Shown here in pieces: positions 23,106-33,516 of a stretch of DNA of 64,000 nucleotides. The translations under genes and the position numbers were made by a program. Position 1 is the first letter of the stretch. The number at the start of each line of letters is the position of its first letter. Source of the stretch: Saccharum officinarum. Lineage: Eukaryota > Streptophyta > Magnoliopsida > Poales > Poaceae. Under the pieces are notes generated by a model. The model saw nothing but the letters and a program-made list of their open reading frames with translations, did no database searches and had not been told where the DNA came from. The DNA lies in the NCBI GenBank assembly GCA_020631735.1, contig CM036158.1, forward strand, positions 78,235,447-78,299,446, given 5' to 3'.

Positions 23106-23483
23106 TTAAGGTGTGGCATACCTTTCAAAGAGGTAGGGGTATAGCATCCGAAGTTCGGACTCTTTCTCCCAAGTAGCTTCCCGTTCTGTGTGGTTACTCC
23201 ACTGAACCTTGCACATGGGTATCACTGTGCTTCTAGTTTCTTTCTCAGCTCTGTCTAAAATTAAGATTGGGTGCTCCTTGTACTCCAAGGTGTCCTGGAT
23301 ATCCAGTGCTTCTGTGTGTACCTCTTGTTCTGGCAACTGCAAGCACTTGCGTAGCTGAGATACGTGAAACACTGGGTGTACTCCTGTTAACTCCTCGGGC
23401 AACTCCACCTTGTATGCTAACTTGCCAATCCTCTGACCAATCCTATAAGGTCCCACATACCTAGGTGCCAACATTCCCTTCAC
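23106..23483 (-). CDS. gypsy pol C-terminus with chromodomain
   Basis: This is a 125-codon frame continuing the integrase. It holds the conserved GPYRIGQRIGKLAYKVELP and HPVFHVSQLRKC blocks found at the end of plant chromovirus integrases. A chromodomain-like segment follows (ILDRAEKETR..., KVQWSNHTEREATWE, LYPYLF), which would tether integration to chromatin. A break in frame at about 23490-23500 separates it from the integrase core. It ends just before the purine tract. Confidence 0.8.
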   Translation of the reverse strand: MKGMLAPRYVGPYRIGQRIGKLAYKVELPEELTGVHPVFHVSQLRKCLQLPEQEVHTEALDIQDTLEYKEHPILILDRAEKETRSTVIPMCKVQWSNHTEREATWEKESELRMLYPYLFERYATP

Positions 23484-23501
23484 ATGAAATCTGATGGTAC
23501 C

Positions 23502-24400
23502 TCAGAGTGGGGAGACTTTGAGATAGACATAGTCCCTGACCTGAAACTCGAGGTCTCTCCGACGGTTATCTGCATAACTCTTCTGTCGGCTTTGGGCAAT
23601 CCTCAGGTTCTCTCGTACTTGGGCTACTCCTTCTTTGGCATCTTTGATCTTTGTGGGACCGAAGAATGATCTCTCTCCCACTTCTGACCACATCAGAGGG
23701 GTTCTACACTTTCTGCCATACAAAGCCTCAAACGGTGACATCTTGAGACTAGCCTGGTAGCTGTTGTTGTAAGAGAACTCTGCGTGGGTCAAACTTTTCT
23801 CCCAATTGGTTCCATACTTCAAGACACAAGCTCGGAGCATATCCTCCAAAATCTGATTAACTCTCTTTGTCTGACCATCTGTCTGTGGGTGGTATGCGGT
23901 ACTGTAGTCAAGTCGAGTCCCTATAGCCTTGTGGAGACTCTTCCAGAACTTGGACACGTATTGCGTACCATGATCAGACACTATGCTAGTGGGGGCTCCG
24001 TGGAGTCTGAGAATGTGCTCGACGTACAGATCTGCTAGCTTCTCAACTCTATAGTTAGCCCTCACAGCTATGAAGTGAGCTACCTTGGTCAGTCGGTCAA
24101 TGATCACCCAAATCGAGTCATGGCCTTTAGGAGTTCGAGGTAAGCCTACTATAAAGTCCATGGATATGCTTTCCCATTTCCACACTGGAACGTCCAAGGG
24201 TTTAAGCAATCTGGCTGGTCTTTGATGCTCAGCCTTGACTCTATTGCATATGTCGCATCGCGCGACATGCCCGGCAATATCTGCCTTCATGTTCTTCCAC
24301 CAGAACTATTTCTTTAGATCAGCATACATTTTGGTGCTTCCTGGGTGAATACAATACTTGGAGTCATGACCCTCATCCAAGATTTCTCGCCGCAAGGCGG
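23502..24400 (-). CDS. gypsy integrase (broken)
   Basis: The zinc-binding part is visible as a His motif (IHPG, near 24345) and CDIC (near 24250). The catalytic core follows, with Asp in [16 protein letters not shown], Asp in IVSDHGTQY and Glu in [10 protein letters not shown], so the DDE triad is in place. The GPY-type end lies in the next frame. A TAG at 24306-24308 interrupts the frame just before FWW of the zinc domain. The enzyme would join element cDNA to chromosomal DNA in the nucleus, but this copy is defective. Confidence 0.85.
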
Positions 24401-25250
24401 AATTAGACGGTACACAAATTCTATCCTTGTACCAGTACACTCCTTGCTCATCCTCCCTGAACTCGGGGCACTTGCCCTTCTTCATGAGTTCTCGGATTTC
24501 CCAAATTTCAGGACACTCCAGTTGAGCATTGCGGATCCGATCCTTAAGGTTGTATTGCACTCGAAGCTCATTCAACATACCCCTGGGTAGGATTTCGAGA
24601 TGAAGTTCGCCCATTTCCTGACATAGCTCAGGTGGTACGGCTTCCATGGACAGATTGTGGCAATAGCTCTTTCGGCTCAAGGCATCAGCGACTACATTAG
24701 CCTTTTCCGGATGATAGTGAATCTCCAGGTCATAATCCTTTATAAGCTCAAGCCATCGGCGCTGTCTCATGTTTAGATCTTCTTGAGTGAAGAAGTACTT
24801 CAGGCTCTTGTGGTCGGTGTAGATATCACACTTATTTCCGATCAAGTAGTGCCTCCATATCTTTAGGGCATGCACGACAGCGGCAAGCTCCAGATCATGG
24901 GTTGGGTAGTGTTGCTCATGGTCCTTCAACTGTCGAGACGCATAGGCAATGACCCTTCCACTTTGCATCAGAACACAACCAAGTCCCTGTCTAGATGCAT
25001 CACAATAGACCACGAAGTCTTTCTGGATATCGGGCAAGGCAAGAACAGGTGTGGTGGTAAGCTTCTGTTTCAGAGTCTGGAAGCTATGCTCGCACTCGGC
25101 CGTCCATTCAAACTCATTAGTCTTCTTTAGCAGGTTAGTCATGGGCTTGGCTATCTTTGAGAAGTTCTCGATGAATCTGCGATAGTACCCAGCTAAACCA
25201 AGAAAACTGCGGACATCGGTCACATTGCGGGGTTGTTCCCACTCTTTCAC
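24306..25250 (-). CDS. gypsy RT connection and RNase H (interior copy 1)
   Basis: The frame holds [20 protein letters not shown], the linker after the RT palm, then RNase H blocks: [46 protein letters not shown] and [12 protein letters not shown]. The Asp and Glu catalytic residues of RNase H are visible in CDAS, DLEL and TDHKS. It is interrupted from the RT palm by a one-base deletion in an A/C run at about 25252-25262. Confidence 0.85.
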   Translation of the reverse strand: MKEWEQPRNVTDVRSFLGLAGYYRRFIENFSKIAKPMTNLLKKTNEFEWTAECEHSFQTLKQKLTTTPVLALPDIQKDFVVYCDASRQGLGCVLMQSGRVIAYASRQLKDHEQHYPTHDLELAAVVHALKIWRHYLIGNKCDIYTDHKSLKYFFTQEDLNMRQRRWLELIKDYDLEIHYHPEKANVVADALSRKSYCHNLSMEAVPPELCQEMGELHLEILPRGMLNELRVQYNLKDRIRNAQLECPEIWEIRELMKKGKCPEFREDEQGVYWYKDRICVPSNSALRREILDEGHDSKYCIHPGSTKMYADLKK

Positions 25251-25254
25251 AGCT

Positions 25255-25874
25255 TCAATTTTTGGGATCTACAGCAACTCCCTCAACAGTGAGTACATGA
25301 CCAAGGAAAGCAACTTCTTCAAGCCAAAAGTCACATTTGCTGAACTTGGCATATAGCTGATTTTGCCTCAACTTCTCCAAAACCACTCTCAAGTGTTGCT
25401 CATGTTCTTCGGCGGTGGAAGAATAGATAAGGATGTCATCAATGAACACCACTACAAACTTGTCCAGTTCGTCCATGAATACCTTATTCATCATGTTCAT
25501 GAAATAAGCCGGGCATTAGTGAGTCCGAAGGACACCACTGTGAACTCATATTGCCCGTATCTGGTGACAAAAGCTTCTTAGGAATGTCGTCGGGTCTGAT
25601 TTTCATCTGATGATACCCGGACCTGAGATCGATCTTAGAAAAAACTTAGCATCTTTCAGCTGATCTAGGAGATCATCGATCCTGGCAGAGGATATTTGTT
25701 TTTGACTGTTACGGCATTCAAGTTCCGATAGTCAATGCACATCCTCATGGATCCATCCTTCTTTTTCACGAACAAAACAGGGGAACCCCAGGGTGAAGCA
25801 CTGGGTCTGATGTATCCCTTATCTGACAACTCCTTGAGTTGCTTCTTTAGCTCCTCTAGCTCATCGACTGACAT
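25255..25874 (-). CDS. gypsy reverse transcriptase (interior copy 1, broken)
   Basis: The RT fingers read [46 protein letters not shown]. After small frame breaks (about 25500-25670) the palm motif FIDDILIYS appears, with its two catalytic Asp residues, then [10 protein letters not shown] and [10 protein letters not shown]. The breaks are mostly single-base losses in homopolymers. As with the other pol parts, this is a decayed or mis-sequenced copy. Confidence 0.85.
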
Positions 25875-26734
25875 GCGGTAGGCCTTTTAGCAATAGGACC
25901 GGTACCAGGCAGAAGGTCAATCACAAACTCCACATCCCGATCAGGTGGCATGCCTGGCAACTCTTCAGGGAACACGTCAGGGTACTCATTCACAACGGGT
26001 ACCTCCTCGATTGTCTTGGCCTCTAGGGCACACAACTTAGAGACTGTTTTTCCCTGATTTGGCTTACAGCGGATTATGTGTCCACTTGAGTGTGTGATCT
26101 CCACATACCTTGGTGAACAAGATATCACTCCTTTATGTTGTGTCAACCAATCCATTCCCAGTATGACATCTAGTCCCTCAGATGGAAGTAAGGTGAGATC
26201 GGCTAGAAAAGGGTAGCCCTCAATGGTGATACTCACTCCCTGACATCTCTTGGTGCATAAAATGCGACCCAAAGGTGAACTAGTATCAATGGGCTCCTTG
26301 CGGGGAGTCACAGGTATGCTATGTTCTCGTGCAAACTTAGTGGAAATGTAAGAACAAGTAGCTCCAGAATCAAACAAGACTGAAGCTATAACTCCCTGTA
26401 CCAAAAACATACCGTACACCACGTCGGGAGCGTCCTGGGCGTCCTCCGCGGTCATGTGGTTGAGACGACTGCGGACAGCCCCAGCAACGTTCTTGCGCGG
26501 AGCAGCAGGTGTAGCAGCCTGTCTTGTCTGGGTCGAAGCAGGCGGTGTGCCTTTCTTGACAGGGCACTCAGCGATCTTGTGACCGGGCTGGCCACAACCG
26601 AAGCAGGTGAAGGGCGCGCTACCTGTGGAGGTAGGCGTAGCGGTCCTCCACGTGCCAGCTCCCTGAGTGGGGCGATTTGGAGCGGGCGGCTCTGAGCGGG
26701 CGGTGGTAGTTGGCGGTGTAGGTACCACCTCCAC
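25856..26734 (-). CDS. gypsy gag C-terminus and aspartic protease (interior copy 1)
   Basis: A 290-codon frame starts in the Pro/Thr-rich gag tail and has the nucleocapsid zinc knuckle [14 protein letters not shown] (CX2CX4HX4C). It continues without a break into a retropepsin with active site [11 protein letters not shown] and the later ILGMDWL block, then the approach to RT ([20 protein letters not shown]). Gag and protease being in one frame fits a single Gag-Pol polyprotein. At the position corresponding to the TAG of copy 2 (30468) this copy keeps Gln. Confidence 0.85.
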   Translation of the reverse strand: MEVVPTPPTTTARSEPPAPNRPTQGAGTWRTATPTSTGSAPFTCFGCGQPGHKIAECPVKKGTPPASTQTRQAATPAAPRKNVAGAVRSRLNHMTAEDAQDAPDVVYGMFLVQGVIASVLFDSGATCSYISTKFAREHSIPVTPRKEPIDTSSPLGRILCTKRCQGVSITIEGYPFLADLTLLPSEGLDVILGMDWLTQHKGVISCSPRYVEITHSSGHIIRCKPNQGKTVSKLCALEAKTIEEVPVVNEYPDVFPEELPGMPPDRDVEFVIDLLPGTGPIAKRPTACQSMS

Positions 26735-27673
26735 GGCTCGGAGCGGTCACTGCCCCCTGAGTATAGCGAGAGCGGCGGAGGAAGCACGTGAGCACGTGGC
26801 CTCTGCGGAGCCGGGCCACGAGTGGAACTCTCGAACCGGCGCTTCTTCTCCTTGTGGAGGGCGTCTGCCTCCAGACGGTCCCTCTCCATCTCCAGCACCT
26901 TGTTGACCATCTCACGAAGGGTGCGACAAGCATGACCCGAGAGGGCCACCTTGAGACGAGAGTTCAGCCCCTTCTTGAAACAGTACATCTTCTTCTTTTC
27001 GGTATCGGTCTCACCTGGAGCATACCTCATCATGCGGGTGAAACGAGTAGTGTACTCCTGAACCTTCTGGGAGCCTTGGGAAATGTTGCGAAACTCCTCT
27101 ACCTTGGCATCCATGACGCCCTCAGGCACGTGTTGCTCACGAAAAACTCGGCGAACTCCTCCCAAGAGATACTCCCGGGTCCTCGTGGGCGTCAGTAGCT
27201 GTCCCACCATGCGCGTGCAGCGCCGGTGAGCTGGTGGGCGGCTACCCCCACACACTCCTCGTCAGTGCAGTGGTGAGGTCCAGCTTCTTTTCCATCTCAC
27301 GGAGCCAGTCCTCAGCGGCGATGGGGTCATCGTCGGCAGTGTCGAAAGTAGGAGGCCTCAGCTTGAGAAAACCCTCCAACTTCCGCTGGAAGTCGTTGGG
27401 AGGACCCCCGTGGCGGTGAAGCATTCCCTGAGCCAGTGTCTCCAAGAGGCGGGTTTGCCGTCCATCACCTCCGCCAACTGTGGTGGCGGCGGTGGTGCTT
27501 CTTCTCCAAGATGCTGGGCGGCACCCGCCCCTAGTGCAGGCTCCTCTGGTGCAGGCTCCTCCCCAACACCGAAGGGACTCCCCGGTCTCCTCCACGGCCT
27601 CGACCACGACCACGGGCCATAGGCGCGGGGGAAAGCGAGCGGTGTTCAGACGAGCGGATCGGCGGCAAGACAT
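26735..27673 (-). pseudogene. gypsy gag N-terminus (interior copy 1, frameshifted)
   Basis: The start MSCRRSARLN and the later NDFQRKLEGFLKLRPPTFDT and DPIAAEDWLREMEKKLDL blocks match copy 2. Several one-base indels between 27100 and 27660 shift the frame repeatedly (for example after SARLN, and near 27140-27200). The capsid-like region continues as RNISQGSQKVQEYTTRFTRM. The indel density rises toward the N gap, which suggests low-quality contig-end sequence and not only biological decay. Confidence 0.8.
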
Positions 27674-27991
27674 CTCTCTATAGGGTCAGATCGTTGTTTA
27701 ACACACACATTTTTGATGCATGGTTAAGCGTTTATCAATTTAAAAAGAGATAGCTATCCAACACTCATACAAAGATGCAATAAGAACCATAAGATGCGAT
27801 AAGATCCAAAACATTCATTACATTAATTTATTACATAGCGATATCTCCAGTAGCTACACTGACAGATTCGCGGGAATCGTGCTACTCGCAGGCAGCTCCA
27901 AAAGTGGGACATCCTACATTACTCCTTAAGTGCATCATTATAACTCTGGCCACACAGGGCTCAACATGTCTACTACTACCTTATTACATGA

Positions 27992-28224
27992 TTATGTGAA
28001 AAAGGTGACTACTCCTGTCCGGGAGTGGCGGGTGGTGTAGAAGGACCAGAAGTGGAAGCTTTGGAGTGCCCTCCATGGCACGAAGCTCGTCGTCGGAGTG
28101 GTGGATCCTCGCATGTAAGTGAGAGCGTAGTCCAGCATCTCAGTCCTCGGAACCTCTGAGTATCCCTCAGTCGGGCAAGCCTTGAAGTTGAGCTTGGTGG
28201 CCTCAACGTGGAAAGGCTGTCTGC
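27992..28224 (-). pseudogene. C-terminal part of the extra pre-gag ORF (interior copy 1)
   Basis: It matches the end of the ORF at 31941-33200 (RQPFHVEATKLNFKACPTEG, MLDYALTY) and is cut by the N gap at 28225. A missing base near 28112 shifts the last part (TYMRGSTT here, TYIARIHH in copy 2). Confidence 0.75.
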
Positions 28225-28324
28225 NNNNNNNNNNNNNNNNNNNNNNNNNNNNNNNNNNNNNNNNNNNNNNNNNNNNNNNNNNNNNNNNNNNNNNNNNNNN
28301 NNNNNNNNNNNNNNNNNNNNNNNN
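28225..28324. other. assembly gap (100 N)
   Basis: Exactly one hundred N, the conventional size for a gap of unknown length. Sequence on its right (from 28325) restarts at the equivalent of 24371. Sequence on its left (to 28224) corresponds to 32182. Confidence 0.99.
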
Positions 28325-29208
28325 CCTCATCCAAGATTTCTCGCCGCAAGGCGGAATTAGACGGTACACAAATTCTATCCTTGTACCAGTACACTCCTTG
28401 CTCATCCTCCCTGAACTCGGGCACTTGCCCTTCTTCATGAGTTCTCGGAATTCCCAAATTTCAGGACACTCCAGTTGAGCATTGCGGATCCGATCCTTAA
28501 GGTGTATTGCACTCGAAGCTCATTTCAACATACCCCTGGGTAGGATTTCGAGACGAAGTTCGCCCATTTCCTGACATAGCTCATGGTGGTACGGTCCAAT
28601 GACAGATTGTGGCAATAGCTCTTTCGGCTCAAGCATCAGCGACTACATTAGCCTTTCCCGGATGATAGTGAATCTCCAGGTCATAATCCTTTATAAGCTC
28701 AAGCCATCGGCGCTGTCTCATTTTAGACTTCTTGATGAAGAAGTACTTCAGCTCTTGTGGTCGGTGTAGATATCACACTTATTTCCGATCAAGTAGTGCC
28801 TCCATATCTTTAGGCATGCACGACAGCGGCAAGCTCCAGATCATGGGTTGGTATAGTTGCTCATGGTCCTTCAACTGTCGGGACGCATAGGCAATGACCC
28901 TTCCACTTTGCATCAGAACACAACCAAGTCCCTGTCTAGATGCATCACAATAGACCACGAAGTCTTTCTGGATATCGCAAGGCAAGAACAGTTGGTGTAA
29001 GCTTCTGTTTCAGAGTCTGAAAGCTATGCTCGCACTCGGCCGTCCATTCAAACTCATTAGTCTTCTTTAGCAGGTTAGTCATGGGCTTGCTATCTTTGAG
29101 AAGTTCTCGATGAATCTGCGATAGTACCCAGCTAAACCAAGAAAACTGTGGACATCGGTCACATTGCGGGGTTGTTCCCACTCTTTCACAGCTTCAATTT
29201 TTGGGGAT
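28325..29208 (-). pseudogene. gypsy RNase H region (interior copy 2, frameshifted)
   Basis: Near-duplicate of 24371-25250, but with many single-base deletions relative to it: GGCAC for GGGCAC at 28420, GGTGTATTG for GGTTGTATTG at 28501, and a damaged stretch at 28975-28998. Only pieces of the RNase H frame survive ([17 protein letters not shown]). Confidence 0.8.
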
Positions 29209-29820
29209 CTACAGCCACTCCCTCAACAGTGAGTACATGACCAAGGAAAGCAACTTCTTCAAGCCAAAAGTCACATTGCTGAACTTTGCATATAGCTGAT
29301 TTTGCCTCAACTTCTCCAAAACCACTCTCAAGTGTTGCTCATGTTCTTCGGCGGTGGAAGAATAGATAAGGATGTCATCAATGAACACCACTACAAACTT
29401 GTCCTGTTCATCCATGAATACCTTATTCATCATGTTCATGAAATAAGCCGGGCATTAGTGAGTCCGAAGGACACCACTGTGAACTCATATTGCCCGTATC
29501 TGGTGACAAAAGCTGTCTTAGGAATGTCGTTGGTCTATTTTCATCTGATGATACCCGGACCTAAGATCGATCTTAGAAAAGAACTTAGCATCTTTCAGCT
29601 GATCTAGGAGATCATCGATCCTGGGCAGAGGATATTTGTTTTTGACTGTTACGCATTCAAGTTCCGATAGTCAATGCACATCCTCATGGATCCATCCTTC
29701 TTTTTCACGAACAAAACAGGGAACCCCAGGGTGAAGCACTGGGTCTGATGTATCCCTTATCTGACAACTCCTTGAGTTGCTTCTTTAGCTCCTCTAGCTC
29801 ATCGACTGACATGCGGTAGG
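29209..29820 (-). pseudogene. gypsy reverse transcriptase (interior copy 2, frameshifted)
   Basis: Near-duplicate of 25255-25870, including FIDDILIYS. It differs by short indels (for example near 29277, 29532 and 29653). In some places this copy has a base that copy 1 lacks and the reverse, so neither is simply the ancestor. Confidence 0.8.
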
Positions 29821-30467
29821 GCCTTTTAGCAATATAGACCGGTACCAGGCAGAAGGTCAATCACAAACTCCACATCCCGATCAGGTGGCATGCCTGGCAA
29901 CTCTTCAGGGAACACGTCAGGGTACTCATTCACAACGGGTACCTCCTCGATTGTCTTGGCCTCTAGGGCACACAACTTAGAGACTATTTTTCCCTGATTT
30001 GGCTTACAGCGGATTATGTGTCCACTTGAGTGTGTGATCTCCACATACCTTGGTGAACAAGATATCACTCCTTTATGTTGTGTCAACCAATCCATTCCTA
30101 GTATGACATCTAGTCCCTCAGATGGAAGTAAGGTGAGATCGGCTAGAAAAGGGTAGCCCTCAATGGTGATACTCACTCCCTGACATCTCTTGGTGCATAA
30201 AATGCGACCCAAAGGTGAACTAGTATCAATGGGCTCCTTGCGGGGAGTCACAGGTATGCTATGTTCTCGTGCAAACTTAGTGGAAATGTAAGAACAAGTA
30301 GCTCCAGAATCAAACAAGACTGAAGCTATAACTCCCTATACCAAAAACATACCGTACACCACGTCGGGAGCGTCCTGGGCGTCCTCCGCGGTCATGTGGT
30401 TGAGACGACTGCGGACAGCCCCAGCAATGTTCTTGCGCGGAGAAGCAGGTGTAGCAGCCTGTCTTGT
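29821..30467 (-). CDS. gypsy gag tail and aspartic protease (interior copy 2)
   Basis: Almost identical to 25865-26530: [11 protein letters not shown] active site and [10 protein letters not shown]. It contains two in-frame TAG codons where copy 1 has Gln: one at 30468-30470, closing the gag frame after PPAST, and one just before the protease (about 30337-30339, FLV-stop-GVIAS). Both are CAG to TAG changes. Confidence 0.85.
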
Positions 30468-31628
30468 CTAGGTCGAAGCAGGCGGTGTGCCTTTCTTGAC
30501 AGGGCACTCAGCGATCTTGTGACCGGGCTGGCCACAACCGAAGCAGGTGAAGGGCGCGCTACCTGTGGAGGTAGGCGTAGCGGTCCTCCACATGCCAGCT
30601 CCTTGAGTGGGGCGATTTGGAGCGGGTCGGCTCTGAGCGGGGCGGTGGTAGTTGGCGGTGTAGGTACCACCTCCACGGCTCGGAGCGGTCACTGCCCCCT
30701 GAGTATAGCGAGAGCGGGGCGGAGGAAGCACGTGAGCACATGGCCTCTGCGGAGCCGGGCCACGAGTGGAACTCTCGAACCGGCGCTTCTTCTCCTTGTG
30801 GAGGGCGTCTGCCTCCAGACGGTCCCTCTCCATCTCCAGCACCTTGTTGACCATCTCACGAAGGGTGCGACAAGCATGACCCGAGAGGGCCACCTTGAGA
30901 CGAGAGTTCAGCCCCTTCTTGAAATAGTACATCTTCTTCTTTTCGGTATCGGTCTCACCTAGAGCATACCTCATCATGCGGGTGAAACGAGTAGTGTACT
31001 CCTGAACCTTCTGGGAGCCTTGGGAAATGTTGCGAAACTCCTCTACCTTGGCATACATGACGCCCTCAGGCACGTGTTGCTCATGAAAAACTTTGACGAA
31101 CTCCTCCCAAGAGATACTCCCCGGGTCCTCGTGGGCGTCGCAGTAGCTGTCCCACCATGCGCGTGCAGCGCCGGTGAGCTGGTGGGCGGCTACCCCCACA
31201 CACTCCTCGTCAGTGCAGGTGGTGAGGTCCAGCTTTTTTTCCATCTCACGGAGCCAGTCCTCAGCGGCGATGGGGTCATCGTCGGCAGTGTCAAAAGTAG
31301 GAGGCCTCAGCTTGAGAAAACCCTCCAACTTCCGCTGGAAGTCGTTGGGAGGACCCCCGTGGCGGTGAAGCATTCCCTGAGCCAGTGTCTCCAAGAGGCG
31401 GGTTTGCCGGTCCATCACCTCCACCAACTGTGGTGGTGGCGGCGGTGGTGCTTCTTCCCCAAGATGCTGGGCGGCACCCGCCCCTAGTGCAGGCTCCTCT
31501 GGTGCAGGCATCTCCCCAACACCGAAGGGGACTCCCCGGTCTCCTCCACGGCCTCGACCATGACCACGGGCCATAGGCACGGGGGAAAGCGAGCGGTTGT
31601 TCAGACGAGCGGATCGGCGACAAGACAT
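30468..31628 (-). CDS. gypsy gag (interior copy 2, best copy)
   Basis: This 386-codon frame starts MSCRRSARLNN. It has an Arg/Gly-rich and Pro-rich N-terminus, then the retrotransposon gag domain (about residues 85-260: GFLKLRPPTFD, AEDWLREMEKKLDL, AARAWWDSYC, EFRNISQGSQKVQEYTTRF, YFKKGLNSRLKVAL). A basic coiled stretch (LEMERDRLEADALHKEKKRR) and the zinc knuckle [14 protein letters not shown] follow. It would form the cytoplasmic virus-like particle and bind RNA. The frame ends at a TAG that is Gln in the other copy, so gag and protease were originally continuous. Confidence 0.88.
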   Translation of the reverse strand: MSCRRSARLNNRSLSPVPMARGHGRGRGGDRGVPFGVGEMPAPEEPALGAGAAQHLGEEAPPPPPPQLVEVMDRQTRLLETLAQGMLHRHGGPPNDFQRKLEGFLKLRPPTFDTADDDPIAAEDWLREMEKKLDLTTCTDEECVGVAAHQLTGAARAWWDSYCDAHEDPGSISWEEFVKVFHEQHVPEGVMYAKVEEFRNISQGSQKVQEYTTRFTRMMRYALGETDTEKKKMYYFKKGLNSRLKVALSGHACRTLREMVNKVLEMERDRLEADALHKEKKRRFESSTRGPAPQRPCAHVLPPPRSRYTQGAVTAPSRGGGTYTANYHRPAQSRPAPNRPTQGAGMWRTATPTSTGSAPFTCFGCGQPGHKIAECPVKKGTPPAST

Positions 31629-31940
31629 CTCTCTATAGGGCCAGATCGTTGTTTAACACACACATTTTTTGATGCATGGTTAAGCAGTTTATCAATTTAA
31701 AAAGAGATAGCTATCCAACACTCATACAAAGATGCAATAAGAACCATAAGATGCAATAAGATCCAAAACATTCATTACATTAATTTATTACATAACGATA
31801 TCTCCAGTAGCTACACTGACAGATTCGCGGGAATCGTGCTACTCGCAGGCAGCTCCAAAAGTGGGACATCCTACATTACTCCTTAAGTGCATCATTATAA
31901 CTCTAGCCACACAGGGCTCAACATGTCTACTACTACCTTA

Positions 31941-33200
31941 TTACATGATTATGTGAAAAAGGTGACTACTCCTGTCCGGGAGTGGCGGGTGGTGTAGAAG
32001 GACCTGAAGTGGAAGCTTGGGAGTGCCCTCCATGGCACGAAGCTCGTCGTCGGAGTGGTGGATCCTCGCGATGTAAGTGAGAGCGTAGTCCAGCATCTCA
32101 GTCCTCGGAACCTCTGAGTATCCCTCAGTCGGGCAAGCCTTGAAGTTGAGCTTGGTGGCCTCAACGTGGAAAGGCTGTCTGCGCGGTTTCTTGCGCATCC
32201 CAGGTAAGAGGACATCCTGGACCTTTTCGATCTCCTGGACACGCTTACGATCAGCGTCAATCCAAGCCTGATTGATGCGGTTCACCTTGTCCTGAAGATA
32301 CTCGGTGCTCTTAATGTAGTGAACCAAGTGGTGCATGTTCTAGGTGGTGGTGACGGCAGCCTCCACAGCTAGCTTTTCCATTGTGTTGCAACGGGCTTCC
32401 AGGGCAAGCTTCCTAAAGCCACGCTGCTTCTCCTTCTCATGGAGCTCTCTCAGGGTAAGCCTCTGACGCTCAATCCGATCCTCACACTCAAGCACCTTGG
32501 ACTCAAGATAGTCATGGCGAAGCTCAGCCTCCCCAACCTTGTCCTTGAGATTGGCGATCTCCTTGTGAAGTGACTGCTCACGGTTCTCGTAGAAGGTCTT
32601 CATCCTATCAAAGCCCATGCGCTCCTCCTCGAGCTTGCCGACCATCTCCCTCTCCTTGTGCTCCACCTTGAGGAACTCCTCGTCGCAACGGAACAGGAGG
32701 TCTCGGTGGCGGCAGTTCTGCATCTCTACATCCATGATGTAGCGATCCTAGGCGATGATGTACTGTGCGGAGGCCCTCAGATAGGGGTCGACCTTGTCAC
32801 GCGCAGCACGATCTGCAGCAGTGATCTGTGGCTCTGAGAACCTATTCAGGTCCAGAGCGGCAGGCAGTAGGCGGTACGGTCCCGTCTTGAGGTAGTCGTG
32901 TGCGTCACGCATCACACTGCGAAGAGCTGTACATGAGACGGACTGTACGCATGAAGCAATAGAGTTCTCCACCTCCAGTGTCTCGAAGGCACGCAGTACG
33001 GGTACGAACTCACTGGCGGGGACCTTGAGGTGGACCACGATGTGGCCCTTGAACCCGTCGGGTCCATGCTCACCCCGGCACACGTACTCGATCTGCTCTG
33101 TGGGAACGCCTAGTGAGTCCAGCACGTCATACAGGATCATGGCGAACGCACGGTAGGCCAGTCCATCCACAGGGAGCTCGGCAACAGGGGCCATCTGCAA
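31941..33200 (-). CDS. extra coiled-coil ORF upstream of gag (orf0-like), two TAG stops
   Basis: Three consecutive open stretches (33200-32748, 32735-32340, 32336-31941) lie in one frame. Each is separated by a single TAG (32748-32750 and 32340-32342), giving about 420 codons. The N-terminal third has globular text (AYRAFAMILYDVLDSLGVPT, GFKGHIVVHLKVPASEFVPV). The middle is a strong coiled coil (EFLKVEHKEREMVGKLEEER, ENREQSLHKEIANLKDKVGE). The C-terminal part is KACPTEGYSEVPRTEML. It lies in sense orientation between the primer site and gag. Extra pre-gag frames (orf0) are reported for RIRE3/RIRE8-type grass chromoviruses; I infer the same here. The function is unknown. Confidence 0.75.
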
Positions 33201-33501
33201 ATTAACCGTAAGACAGAGTCAGTACCTCGTTGTATATGTAACAACTTGAGTATTTCAGAGTGAAACTTTATAAGACAAGGCAAATCACTGTAACTCAGAG
33301 TGATACTTGATGAATTCTTAGGTGATTCAGCGTGGAACGGAGCGATGTGATAGGTAAGGTAGAATGAAATATAGGTAAGAGAGTGTGAAATTGAGATAAG
33401 CCATGCACGAAAATGCAGCACGGTCGGTAATATAACCGAAAGTGTCAAGATTCCTCCTAATTCTATTGTCCAATCCTATGGGTCCGTCCTAGGGTCAGCA
33501 T

Positions 33502-33514
33502 GGCTCTGGTACCA
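33502..33514 (-). other. primer-binding site of the gypsy element
   Basis: The minus strand reads TGGTACCAGAGCC, one mismatch from the initiator-Met tRNA complement. It lies two bases from the 5' LTR end (33517). Confidence 0.85.
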
Positions 33515-33516
33515 AC

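Noticed and set aside
24371..32182. True tandem duplication of gag-pol as a novel element architecture
   Set aside because: The copies start and end exactly at a 100-N gap and carry clustered single-base indels near it. An assembly cause is more likely, though not excluded without reads.
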